64,000 nucleotides of DNA, from NCBI GenBank assembly GCA_951804985.1, contig OX638136.1, positions 5,831,852-5,895,851 on the forward strand, in the 5' to 3' direction. Of the stretch, positions 12,443 to 22,536 are shown one piece after another. The translations under genes and the position numbers were made by a program. The DNA is from Dryomyza anilis. Taxonomy: Eukaryota; Arthropoda; Insecta; Diptera; Dryomyzidae. The first letter of the stretch is position 1, and each line of letters begins with the position of its first letter. The notes under the pieces were generated by a model. It was not told the origin of the DNA. It saw only the letters and a program-made list of their open reading frames with translations, and ran no database searches.

Positions 12443-13121
12443 TGGTACAGGACTTTAGGACCACATGGTTTTTCATTTTTTTTTTTTGAAAGGTAGGTTA
12501 CAATTCATTTCTGAAACAGCATATACTTGTCTTACAGTAATTTACAGTGTTTTTTCAAAGGTTTTAAAGATCTTATATAATTTGATTGTTTGGAATCCTA
12601 TTATTCTTAATTATGCTGTTGTAAATGGGTTGTTTTTCTTGTCTGATTTATGAGTATTATGTTTTTTAGGTTTATTAGACATTGTTTATGTTGAGTTTTT
12701 TATAGTATTTTACTAGAATATATTCATTTTTATATAATCAATGTCTATACTACTGTAATTATAACATATTATTCATTTTTCAGTGCAATATAGCTATATT
12801 TTTACTATTATTGTATGGTTTTTGAAATAAGATAAAAAAAACTTTTTTTTTCATATATGGGTGATTGAGCGATTTTGGGCTATAAAATTTTGAGGTATTG
12901 GCGCTTTTTTTAAAAAAGTATCAGCCACACTGGCTTTCAGTGTTGTTTGCGTTTAGGAGACCGTGCGCTGAGAACATATCAGTGTAATGTATTGTGTTGT
13001 TGTTGCTCGCTTTGTGAAAGTCAAGGTTTATATCACCGACGATTATCATATTTTGCTTTTGGTCTACTTGCTTTATTACTAAATCGAGTTCTTCTACGAA
13101 TTCTTTTGCGTTTGTTGATGG

Positions 13122-14266
13122 CAGTGTTTTTAACTTTTCAAAAACAAAACCCACCAAATCGAGTCATGAAACCCGCTTTTTTAAGCAAAACCCACCGTTT
13201 CTATACATTTTTAAAATGTTTATACAATATTTGTTCACAACTACATAAAATGTAAGAATATCACATTAATATAATAATGTATTTTGTTTTACTTGACAAA
13301 CATTATCTGGCCATGAATATGTATTTCTTAACCCAACTGCACAAATTGGGTCAAAATGACCCATTTTTTTTTTTTTTTTTAAATAATGATTTTAGCTATT
13401 TAAAAACATTTTTATTGAGTGTATAAAATATATATTTTTTTGTTATTTTATATACTAATTATTCTTTTAAGTAATTGAAGAAAATTAATTTAATAAAAGA
13501 TAGATGGTTTTTCATCGAATTTTATTTGTATTTATATTTAACTAGGAACTTAGTTTAACAATTAAAAAAATAAAGGACAAGAAAATTATTCAGACAAAAC
13601 TGACTTCAGTCTACCATGTTGGAAGCACATAAAAATCTCGAATAATTCTTAAACTCAATACGAGTAAAAAATCCGATTCATTGTGGCATCGGTTCAAGTT
13701 TTTTCTGTTTCGCGATTGTTCTTAATTTAATTCTAACATATCGTCATGGTAGAATTCACCAATTACATTTTAAATATTCTAATAATAGTTTTACAAAAAT
13801 ACTTTTGTATCCGACGGTTGCTAATCTATTAGACCGACATTGGCACACATGGTCTTTAAATGGTTTTACTTTTTATAGTATTAACAAAAACATGTTTAAA
13901 AATAACTGTTTGTAAAAATTGTATTGGCGAGTCTTACCACCTCGACGATATGCATATTGTAGAAAATGCTTTTCTTATTTTATTTAAATTTAAAGTTACA
14001 GAATTAAACGAATAGAAAACATAACAAAATGCACTAAATCCTGAAATGCATTAGGCCTGAATCCTTCTTTATACAATCGAACCGTTAGCAACTTCGGTCC
14101 AACAACCTACAATAACCTCTGTGCTGTTGTTCAAGGAAAAGTTATAAGTATAATTTAATTAAATTTAATAAACTAAAAACCCACTATCCACCGTACAATT
14201 TTTTTTCGCGTTTTATTTTTTAAAACCCACCAGATTTAGCGGAAACCCACCAAGTTGGCATCACTG
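13122..14266. mobile_element. hAT-type non-autonomous DNA transposon, copy 1
   Basis: 1,145-bp element. The left end CAGTGTTTTTAACTTTTCAA and right end AAGTTGGCATCACTG form imperfect terminal inverted repeats (consensus CAGTG-T/A-TGCCAACTT). It is flanked by a perfect 8-bp duplication GTTGATGG at 13114-13121 and 14267-14274, the target-site length of hAT transposons. It also has subterminal inverted text (AAACCCACCAAATC near the left end, AAAACCCACCAGATTTAGC near the right). No transposase frame was seen. It splits the endonuclease frame of the older non-LTR element. Confidence 0.85.
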
Positions 14267-14529
14267 GTTGATGGTGGTCCATACACTGCAAGCAGCGTAA
14301 GTGGTTTGTTGTTAACGCGGCGAGTCAGTTGCATTTCTTCGAATGAAAGTATAATCGGCAGAGAGCTGTCATACGCAATATTTTTATTTACATACACAGC
14401 AATCCTATTTTCACGGTTTAAATATTCGGCATTGTAACCATTTATGTATTTCGTTCCTAATATTGGTTCCGACGAGAATAATTATGTCGATGGCTTCTAA
14501 TATTTTATTTATTGCAAATAAAAATGCTG

Positions 14530-14790
14530 CGAAATTTTATCTTAGCGAACGAATGTTTAAGTAGCAGCATAATAAGTTGATTTTAAAGTTGCTGATCGAG
14601 ATATTTTCAAAATTATCGATTGATTTAGTGGTAATTTTATTCATTTTATTTCATATAAATTATTAAATGTAAAATATTTGTATATATATTAAATTAGATA
14701 AAAAAAAAATAAAGTAGTGGTGTAGTTTATAAATAATTAGGCCGATATCGTAATCGCTACTTATTTAAAATGTATAAGAATTTTCTTATT
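14530..14790. other. Intervening sequence of the non-LTR remnant
   Basis: AT-rich DNA between the ORF1-like and endonuclease-like pieces. No motif or frame was recognised; presumably decayed inter-ORF sequence of the same element. Confidence 0.35.
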
Positions 14791-15084
14791 TTTATTTAAA
14801 ATGCGTCCATCTCGGACTCACACAAATTTCCACCCAGGCTGCTTCGACTTGTTTTAGGCCAGCTATAGTAGACGACGGTTTGTTGACGTAAGCTGATCGT
14901 TGACGTATATTCCTGATTTTGTATCCCTATCTTCCTGGTACTGCATAAGCTCTCTATTGCCGCCTAGAGAGGACAACTTAACAATTATGTTGTGTCTTTT
15001 TGTTTTTAATGATTTTTTAGCAGAGCGCACTTGTAACACGACCGTTCTACAACAAACTGAGTAACAGAGAAATATTAGTAATAA

Positions 15085-15604
15085 CCAGTTGGGATGTTAG
15101 ATCACATGGCAAATTTTAAAGTAGGTGTTATTAAGCCGACTATAAATACCCTACACATATGTGTGGTTACCAGTCAAAGTGGTATATAGGTCACAAGGGT
15201 ATACGAATCCTGAAAATAACTATAAACTTTAAATCGCTGAAGAATTTCCATTCATTTGATACCCATAAAAATGGGTAGGTGTGCCGAATTTCGATTTTTT
15301 TTTTGTAACCACAAGTCGTTTCGCCGGAAAACATTATTTTCATGTACAGCTAGATATATAAGTAAGCTAGATATATAAGTAATCTAAATCTAAAGTTTCA
15401 TTCTTCTATCTCTTCTACTTTTTCTATAATCGTGATTTCAACAGACATACAGAGGGACAGACAGACGGACATCGTTAAATCGACTCAGGAGGTCATGCTG
15501 ATCAAGAATATATATACTTTTCCTTACCGGAGATGCTTCCTTCTGGGTGTTACAAACGGCGTACCAAACTGAATATACCCTTTCACTCTTAGTGTAGAGT
15601 ATAC
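15085..15604 (-). mobile_element. mini-me/DINE-like element, copy 4 (reverse)
   Basis: Reverse-strand member of the family at 1-525, 19264-19954 and 26850-27478. Its - strand 3' end is CCCAACTGG at 15085, and its 5' end lies at the ACTCTTAGTGTAGAGTAT text near 15604. The core is present at about 15475-15515, but the (GTCY) tract has shrunk to a few degenerate units and the 3' hairpin has lost one arm, marking an older copy. Confidence 0.8.
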
Positions 15605-15631
15605 AAATATAACAGTTAATACTATTTTATA

Positions 15632-16651
15632 TACACTGATAGAAAAGATTGGTTTGAATATGTTTGAATGTAACTAAAAAGTAATACGAAATTATCATAC
15701 ATGTATTAGGAATGATGTATAATTAAATTATAATCGAAATTGAATTTATTTTTGTTCACGTGTAAACATTATTATATTGTCCAGCAGAATCTGTCAAATT
15801 TACCATCAGTATGTTAAAATACCAACATAAAATTTTAATTGCATTTGAATAAACTATTTCTTGGCAATTTAACACAGAAAATGCTAATCAAATCTAAATA
15901 CAACTTGCGTCTTAATTCGATAATTTGTCGACTGACGAAGTTGGCAACGTGCAGCATTTTCTACCTATGTTTTTTTTGCCATCGTTTGAACATATTGATG
16001 TTTAAAAACAAACAAAAGAGAAATTGGATTTAAATAAATGTATTCTTCCAACATTCTTCTTGTATACGAAGTTGGCACTCGTTGAGCAGAATTTTCTACC
16101 TTCGTCTCTTTTGTCATCGTTTGAAGTATGTTGACAATCGGTGATCGGCATTTTCTGCGTACGTGTCTTTTGTTATTCATTGAGTAAACGTTATTCATTG
16201 AGTTAAACGTTTTGATATTTGTAAATTAAATAAATATATAAATTGTGCTACAAAAAGTGCCAATAGTAACAGAGCATAATATAGTGCAGTATATAATATC
16301 TGAAACTAATGAGAAATCTGAATTTGGCAAGTTTTTTTTACAAAAGCCTCCGTGAATTCCTTGTGCATGTTTAACTGTGCATGTTTAAAGATTGTTAATA
16401 AAAATTAATAAAAAAACAACATTTTATTTTATTTTCATGATTTTTTCCAAAAATATTTAAATATGTTTCTATGCAAACATACTACTTTTTGTACTGAAAC
16501 AACTGATATATTTCACTGCAAACATATTTATATTCAGGCCGTTCAAAATCATGTTTAATTTTGAACATATTTATGTTTCGGTTCAAATATTATTTCATTT
16601 GGATGTAGTAATTATTATGTTTCCATTAGGCAACATTAAAATGTTTCCGGG
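15632..16651. repeat. Unclassified ~1 kb dispersed repeat, copy 1
   Basis: Shares start (TACAC-T/G-GATAGAAAAGATT) and end (AACATTAAAATG-T/A-TTCCGGG) with 28013-29425, with good matches in between. Inside, about 15935-16200, three ~70-100-bp blocks resemble each other (GAAGTTGGCA... AGCATTTTCTACC... CATCGTTTGAA), so it contains a decayed minisatellite. No coding frame. The ends look weakly inverted (CACTG-like start versus CCGGAAACATT on the other strand), suggesting a non-autonomous DNA element, but no target duplication was found. Confidence 0.55.
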
Positions 16652-17126
16652 CAGCTTGTAGATTCGTAATAGTAGTAATAAGATAATTTGAAAGATGTAG
16701 TCATAAGACGTGTGAAATCTGAATGAGAATATAATATATTTAATATTTTCAATGTAAAAAAATCACATAAAAGCAAAGCATCCTATTTTTGTAAAGTGAA
16801 AAATCAAAAATATTCTTATTAGCCTTCTATAAAAACAATTTTTTAAACGGGTTGGTATATATAATTTATTTATTTCATACAAAAGTTACTAATAGCAGTG
16901 ACACGTTCACTATGGTGCATGGAAAACACGGTTTAGCATTCTCATATTCAAAAAGTAGTCAAGTTCAACACTGGGCGAAATGCTATTTACATAGCACAGT
17001 TCGGAGCGAATTGCTATTATGTTAAAAACACGAAGCGAATTGCAGAGTATAACATTCAATGAAGCATCCTGTTACCAGAGAGCATGCAATGAAAATTTTA
17101 CAAATTATTTATAATTACAAAAATTA
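16652..17126. other. No recognised feature
   Basis: AT-rich intergenic DNA. A GAAT-rich segment at 16960-17060 repeats the phrase GAGCGAATTGC / AAGCGAATTGC. No gene, terminal repeat or RNA was identified. Confidence 0.4.
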
Positions 17127-17200
17127 CTGCCCCGGAGCGGATTTGAACTACGGACTTTCCATTCCAAAGCAGCTACTCATCCGTTGCACCAAAGCGCTTA
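17127..17200 (-). other. tRNA-like fragment (pseudogene or SINE head)
   Basis: On the - strand an A-box-like segment (TTTGGTGCAACGGATGAG), a possible 5-bp anticodon stem CTTT/AAAG with loop GGAATGG, and a B-box-like AGTTCAAATCC occur in tRNA order and spacing. The T-stem and acceptor stem pair poorly and the 3' end is not typical, so this is not a functional tRNA. It may be the head of a SINE, but no second copy in the window supports that. Confidence 0.35.
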
Positions 17201-17299
17201 TATAAAAGGATGCTACGTTTTTTAAATATATTACTTAGTTCGAAATAAATTTAAATTACACAATTTTGTGCAAGATGATTTTATAAGTAACGTATTTTA

Positions 17300-17856
17300 T
17301 AGAGGATAATATATTGGGCTATATCTTCCAAACTAAGAAAACGCCTTTTACAAAATTTATTACGTTTTAGAGTCGAGATATCGTACTCTCATTTGAGACT
17401 TCTCTCGATCAGAAATGTTCGACAGATTTTGAGAAAATCGATCCAGTGCTGTCTGTATGTTACCACATAGAGGATAATATATTGGGCTATATCTTTAAAA
17501 CTAAGAAAACGTCTTTTACGAAATTTATAACGTTTTAGAGTCGAGATTTCGTACTTTCATTTGAGAATAGTCTCGATCAGAAATGTTCCACAGATTTTGA
17601 GAAAATCGATTCAGTGCTGGCCGTGTATTACCACATATAGAGAATAATATATTGTGCTATATCTTAAAAACTAAGAAAACGCCTTTTACGAAATTTATTA
17701 CGTTTTAGAGACGAGATAACATACGCTCATTTGAGACTAGTCTCGATCAGAAATGTTCGACAGATTTTGAGAAAATCGATCCAGTTCTGGATGTATGTTG
17801 CCACATATAGAGGATAATATATTGAGCTATATCTTTAAAACTAAGAAAACGACTTT
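17300..17856. repeat. ~169-bp tandem array (3.3 units)
   Basis: Units start at about 17300, 17468, 17639 and 17808 with TAGAGGATAATATATTG and include AAACTAAGAAAACG, GTTTTAGAGTCGAGAT and GAAAATCGATCCAGT. They diverge by several percent. The array sits just downstream (in transposon orientation) of the ULP1-transposon remnant and could be part of its end. Confidence 0.9.
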
Positions 17857-18012
17857 TAATTTTTTGGGTCATCGATGTTTCTGAACTGAAATAGGGGAAT
17901 TATTGAGAAATCATTGGTGACATTTTCTGCTTTACTTTTAATTTTTTGGATCATCGATATTTCTGACCTGAAATAGGGGAATCATTGAGAAATCAATGGA
18001 GACATTTTCTGC
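17857..18012. repeat. ~77-bp tandem dimer
   Basis: Two units beginning ACTTTTAATTTTTTGG-x-TCATCGAT and ending GACATTTTCTGCT, directly following the 169-bp array. Confidence 0.85.
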
Positions 18013-18339
18013 TGGGTTGTGCTATAATTGTAATTTGTTTGACTTTTGGTTTTCAGGTTTCTCTAAGAAGGAACTTATTATATTTTAAATTTCGTCTTAG
18101 TTTAATAAACTTTACTTAAGCACGCTAGCCACGACAAGGCTGTCAACATAGAGCGGGATGAAATCTGAAAAAAAATATATAAATCTACACTTTGTCGTCA
18201 TTCTATATCTTCAGTTCCTCAGTTTATCGTCCTGAACGTCTTATTCTGAAAGTATTTGCATTCAATTTTTTAAATTTATTATTATAAAGTTTTGAACTTT
18301 TTTATTTGTATTAAAACTTACACATATCGGTGAATGTTC

Positions 18340-18790
18340 AAAATTTAGTGTCCGAATCATCGTCGGAGCGAGCATGTGCGGGAATATCTTCCTCCGCTAA
18401 ACGTTAGATCGTCTAAAGTAAGTAGCCATGTTGATCAACGGTCGGTTGTCGGCACTCCATTGGAGTGAGCAAATGCGGGAATATCTTCCTTCGCTAAACT
18501 TTAGATCGTCTAAACTTAGTACCCATGTTGATCAACGGCAGCATCTCCATTGGAGCGAACAAGTGCGGGAATATCTTCCTCCGCTAAACGTTAGATCGTC
18601 TAAAGTAAGTAGCCATGTTGATCAACGGTAGGGTGTCGGCACTCCATTGGAGTGAGCAAATGCGGGAATATCTTCCTCCGCTAAACTTTAGATCGTCTAA
18701 AGTTAGTACCCATGTTGATCAACGGCAGCATCTCCATTGTAGCGATCAAGTGCAGGAATATCTTCCTCCGCTATACTTTAGATCATCAGA
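18340..18790. repeat. ~94-bp tandem array with 187-bp higher-order period
   Basis: About five units centred on GCGGGAATATCTTCC (near 18377, 18475, 18566, 18661, 18753) with GCTAAACNTTAGATCGTC and CATGTTGATCAACGG. Alternate units match best (TCGGCACTCCATTGGAG versus AGCATCTCCATTGGAG), giving a two-unit higher-order repeat. The open frames across it are repetitive by-products: the 187-bp period is not a multiple of three. Confidence 0.9.
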
Positions 18791-20250
18791 TTTCTTTCTT
18801 TATTTTATCGAGTTCTTCGAAGTTGTGTCTCTCTGACGCACAAGTTTTATGAATATAAAAGTTGCATGTGTCACACAAAACCCATTCTTGTAGTCCTTCA
18901 GAATTGCTATGTGGACTGCAATAATATAAACAGAACTCAACTCCATTTGAGTTCTGGAGGGCTTTATTTACTAAAATCTCTCTATATTTTGTTGGAGAAA
19001 AATTAGCAGGAAGCTTTGTATTACTTAAGTAGCATTCTGCTGCTTTAATAATAAAGTAACCACAACTCCAATCATCGGTTTGCTGCTTCTGGTAAAGTGT
19101 TTCTATTAAGACCCATTCGTCAGTGGGTAAAAGCAGATTCCAATAATTTTTTACGGCGACCTGGTTGTACATTGTTGCAAATTCTTGAAATCCACAATAA
19201 AAGCTTTGGCATCGCAATGGCTCCGCCGATTTTTCTTGCGGGTCATAAAAGTGGGCCGTTTTTATACCCTACACTAAGAGTGAAAGGGTATATTCAGTTT
19301 GGTACGCCGTTTGTAACACCCAGAAGGAAGCATCTCCGGTATGGAAAAGTATATATATTCTTGATCAGCATGACCTCCTGAGTCGATTTAGCGATGTCCG
19401 TCTGTCTGTCCGTCTGTCTGTCTGTTGAAATCCCTACTACTTTTAAAATTGAAGAGCTAGATAAATGAAACTTATAACTTAGATTACTAATATACCTACG
19501 CTGTATGTGCGAAGATCGGTCATTGTGACCTATGATCCGACCACTTATGTTCAAATACCTCATGTAAAATGTACATATAAAGATCAATTTTTATGTATAC
19601 GTGCTTAGATAAACTTTTTTGGTCAAATATATATTGATATCATGCTCAAATACATTATAATAATGTTTTCCGGCAAAAAGACTTGTGGTTCACAAAAAAA
19701 AAAATCGAAATTCGGTACACCTGCCCATTTGTAAATATGGGTATCAAATGAATGGAAATTCTTCAGCGATTGAATGTTTGTAGTTATTTTCAGGATTCAT
19801 ATACCCTGGTGACCTATATATCACTTTGAATGGTAACCACACATATGTGTAGGGTATTTATAGTCGGCTTAGACCGACTATAATTTTGATAATCCTAACT
19901 ATCATAATTACACCTACTTTAAAATTTCCCATGTGATCTAACCTTCCCAACTGGTTTCTTGTATATTTATGGCTCCGAGGTACCAATGCGAATTCACATT
20001 GAAAGGAAATAATATTTCATAAATATTTTCGATAATCTCTAAATATCCTGGATATATTAATGTAAGGTGATCAATTTCTAATTTACTTTTTAAATGTAAA
20101 TCTTTAATAAATTTATAAGATATTAAAGGATCGAAAATTAAAACATCTGTTTATACGCCTCTTCCACAAAAATATTCAGAAAATAATTCATGTGATAATC
20201 GTCCAGCCATTTATCAGTGTCACATTTACTTTCTGTTATTAATTTATGGT
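18786..20250 (-). pseudogene. ULP1/C48-like cysteine peptidase with PHD-like tail, interrupted
   Basis: A - strand frame around 20250-19955 contains KWLDDYHMNYFL and ends in NSHWYLGAINIQ. After the mini-me insertion (19954-19264) the frame resumes with HFYDPQ, TDDWSCGYF and a cysteine-rich tail (CSPHSNSEG, EWVLCDTCNFYIHKTC). These are the hallmarks of ULP1-family peptidases, with catalytic His near 19986, Asp near 19242 and Cys near 19063, followed by a zinc-finger-like segment. All three catalytic residues are still present although the gene is split and has other frame breaks near 20130 and 20270. In transposons such a peptidase is usually fused to or encoded beside the transposase. Confidence 0.6.
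19264..19954 (+). mobile_element. mini-me/DINE-like element, copy 2 (full length)
   Basis: Full-length member. The start ATACCCTACACTAAGAG is followed by GAAAGGGTAT (imperfect hairpin ATACCCT/AGGGTAT), then the TA tract, core, short (GTCY)n at about 19398-19425, and near the 3' end a perfect hairpin TTATAGTCGG-CTTAGA-CCGACTATAA at about 19857-19882; it ends at CCAACTGG. No clear target duplication, as expected for Helitron-type insertion. It interrupts the ULP1 peptidase frame between the catalytic His and Asp. Confidence 0.85.
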
Positions 20251-20916
20251 ATTCTTATTGATGTAGAACGTAGTTATAAATTTGTTGATTATTTTTTATC
20301 CCGCACCGTACGCAAACCAGATAGTTTCCAGCTAATGTATTATTTCTTACTGGTACGTATCTCTCTTTATTTGCGATTAAACCGTTGAACATAAATTCAA
20401 GTTTTCTTTTTTCAATGTTAAGATCAACATTATTTTTTCTTAATATTTCTGAAGATCTTTTTGTTGTTAAAATCTTCTTTAAGCGATTTCTATCGCAATA
20501 TGTTTGGTTTTGAGTCGATTTTGTCAGTTTGTTTTTCTTCGACCAATATTCCGATTCGGAAGGAGTTGAAACTATTTAGTGCTTTAATGTACATCTCTTA
20601 CTTGGTATGAGATTATCTGTCTCCAGAAAATAACCTGATTTTTGTTTTATGAAAAATATCGCTTTTCAAAATCTTTATAAAAGGAACTATTTCTGTATTG
20701 GACATGTTTGTTTTCCATTTGTTCCTCTACATAATTTTTTTCATAGTATTCTTTTTCGGAGGTTTTTTCCAAGCAATAACTACTTATCCTTAAGAGCAGT
20801 TCACTCGCTTCATTCGACGATAGGGGTAGCAAAATGAATTCGCAGAACAGATAATATAATACGATTTCTTTATTTTATTGTAGTCTTTTTCATCATATAA
20901 ATACGATATTATTTCT

Positions 20917-21816
20917 TTAATCTGTCCCGCTTCTGTTTTTTTTGAAATGTTTGCTTACCTCAGTTGTCACATTGTGCTGGTAATGTGCAACGCAAACTTT
21001 AATTAGTATCTTATAATTGACTATATGGTGACCTGCTTCCACAAGGTTATGCATTAAATTAATATAGTCCATTAACTCTATTTGGTTGTATCCCATGCAT
21101 GCTGCATTGAGTAATGCTAAACAGAAATCGGTTACAATTGTTATAAATATTGGCCACGATTTCAATTCAATGCATTTACTCCGAAATGCACTTAGCCAGT
21201 ATCCAATTGATACTTGATCATTCAATGATGCTATCCGTTCAGAAATGGCAACGGTTCTATTATTATGTAGGCATAATAATAGATCATTTTATTGGCCTCT
21301 TTTAGATCTCTAACAATGATACCAGTTGCATCTAAATGGCCCATTACATCCATATACTTTGCATTCTTTATACAGTTTATTTGTTTTTCACTGTATAAAT
21401 GAATATCGAAATTTCTAGATGCATTCTGAATAAATTGATCATCCGTCTTTTCTTCGGCATCCATCATTACCAATAGATCAGTCAAATGATCTTTGTGGTA
21501 GTCTCCATCGTATAGGGCTTCGCTTCTTGCATTCCTACTCGTAGAGTCAGACATAATGTCTTGTAGGTTTTTGTCCTTTTGAAGGATTTCCATGTCAGCA
21601 TTTTGAACAGTTTCTTTTCTGTATTCCTGAGGAAACATTCAAAAGTTTCTTTTTTAATAGCTGTCTTTTTTGGCCTCTTACTTGTCCTGTGATCATATTT
21701 TTGTGGCATTTACTTCCTTTTATATCAATGCACACAATGATGAAATCCTTCTCACTATTCCATTTAGGTATGTGCACACTGTATTTCAAACAATTGTCAT
21801 GTATGCAATTTAACAC
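20917..21816 (-). pseudogene. Transposase core relic
   Basis: Read on the - strand, overlapping frames carry VRGQKRQ (near 21690), HLYSEKQI followed by MGHLDATGIIVRD and MIYYYAYI (about 21400-21260), then IGYWLSAF, TIVTDFCLALLNAACMGYN and VAHYQHNV (about 21200-20950). The Asp in LDATG and the Asp in VTDF, spaced about 70-90 residues, match the first two acidic residues of an RNase H-fold transposase. The frame changes near 21228 and 21600, so it is dead. The downstream frame at 20832-20647 is probably the rest of the same protein. Confidence 0.5.
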
Positions 21817-21917
21817 TACCTTATAGAGTAATTTTGCTTGCTTTTCTTTTCTCTTGCAAGCTAAAACACAATTATTGAGTTTCTCAATAATAGGACGTAA
21901 AAAACAAATAATTTATT

Positions 21918-22388
21918 TTATTTATTTTGTAATTTATTCAATTTTAAACAGTAAGACATGCCTGTTTTTTTTTCGATTTCTGTCTCTAATTCTATAATTT
22001 TGTCCACGGTGTCGAATTCTGTTATTCCTTCGACTTCCACGGTATAATCAGATTTTACATTCACGGCGTCATTTTCGATAATATGGATTTTTGTATCCAT
22101 ATTATTTAATGTATTTTTTTTTGTCTCATGTTGTGATGTTGTGTGATATGAGTCTATAGCTGACACAGATTCAGATTCAACAATATCATTTGAAATGATT
22201 TGAACATCTCCAATTAAATCATCTTCAAAATTATTAAGCATTAGCTTAATTTTTTCCGAAATTTCCTTATAATTATTACAGAAATATCTTCGGATGAATA
22301 CTTTATCCTTAGAGCCATTGTTTAAATGAATGCTTTGCTCACATATATAGGATTGTATTATTGCCTTGTTCAGAAGATGTTGATTCAT
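21918..22388 (-). pseudogene. N-terminal ORF of the ULP1 transposon
   Basis: A 156-codon open frame on the - strand, Asp/Glu/Ile/Ser-rich in its second half (EKIKLMLNNFEDDLIGDV, IIELETEIEKKTG). No domain is recognised. Its position directly upstream of the transposase relic and in the same orientation suggests the transposon's N-terminal region or a separate accessory ORF. Confidence 0.35.
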
Positions 22389-22536
22389 TTCTCGGATCTC
22401 ATTGCTAAATATAGCATTTTAGCAAACATGTCTGTTGTTAGGTTTTCTTTATGAATGATTTTTTTTCCTAAAACAAAATTAAATATATAAATTTATATTT
22501 TCAGTTTTTATATTAAGAATATTGAAATATTTATCA

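Larger units (their letters stand above)
7141..12813. repeat. 6.6 kb tandem unit, copy 2 (truncated)
   Basis: Begins exactly after 7140 with the same AAATTACGG start as copy 1 and stays collinear to about 12813, where the match to 6073 ends (after CTATTATTG). Differences are small: a shorter TTTA microsatellite, an extra segment at about 10029-10117 inside the gene-like island, an 18-base block missing near 10489, a ~17-base expansion near 11990, and scattered point changes. High identity including intergenic DNA implies a recent duplication or ongoing homogenisation. Confidence 0.85.
12921..14995 (-). mobile_element. Non-LTR retrotransposon fragment (ORF1 end and endonuclease)
   Basis: Three collinear pieces on the - strand. 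At about 14990-14790 a frame resembles the C-terminal domain of ORF1 proteins with the motif IYVNDQLTSTNRRLL followed by GWKFV-x-VRDGRI; it contains stops. At about 14520-14275 lies the N-terminal half of an apurinic-type endonuclease (GYNAEYLNREN, RIAVYVNKNIAYD, LLAVYGPPST). At 13113-12921 the endonuclease continues with MIIVGDINLDFHKA. A hAT-type element separates the last two pieces. There is no reverse transcriptase and no SDH motif, so this is a 5' fragment. The clade is uncertain; a CR1/Jockey/Daphne-type ORF1 is plausible. Confidence 0.65.
18786..22388 (-). mobile_element. Decayed DNA transposon with transposase, ULP1 peptidase and zinc finger
   Basis: A long - strand coding relic read from 22388 to 18786. 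It comprises an N-terminal frame (22388-21918), a DNA-binding/transposase region (about 21816-20917), and a ULP1-like peptidase followed by a cysteine-rich tail (about 20250-18786), broken by frameshifts and a mini-me insertion. The pairing of an RNase H-fold-type transposase with ULP1 and a PHD-like finger is known from animal KDZ/Zisupton-type and some MULE-type transposons; the class assignment here is inference. Terminal repeats were not identified, but tandem arrays lie beyond the 3' end (17300-18790). Confidence 0.55.

Noticed and set aside
526..12813. The large direct repeats as LTRs of one giant retrotransposon
   Set aside because: Repeats would be ~5.5 kb with only ~1.07 kb between them, with no primer site, polypurine tract or pol; tandem duplication of a 6.6 kb unit with a truncated second copy explains it better.
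17127..17200. Functional tRNA gene
   Set aside because: A and B boxes are suggestive but the T and acceptor stems do not pair and the anticodon loop is atypical.
18340..18790. CRISPR-like regular repeats
   Set aside because: Eukaryotic context, whole units repeat without unique spacers, and no cas genes.
18428..18836. Repetitive protein encoded by the 94-bp array
   Set aside because: The 187-bp higher-order period is not divisible by three, so the frame changes; it is non-coding tandem DNA.
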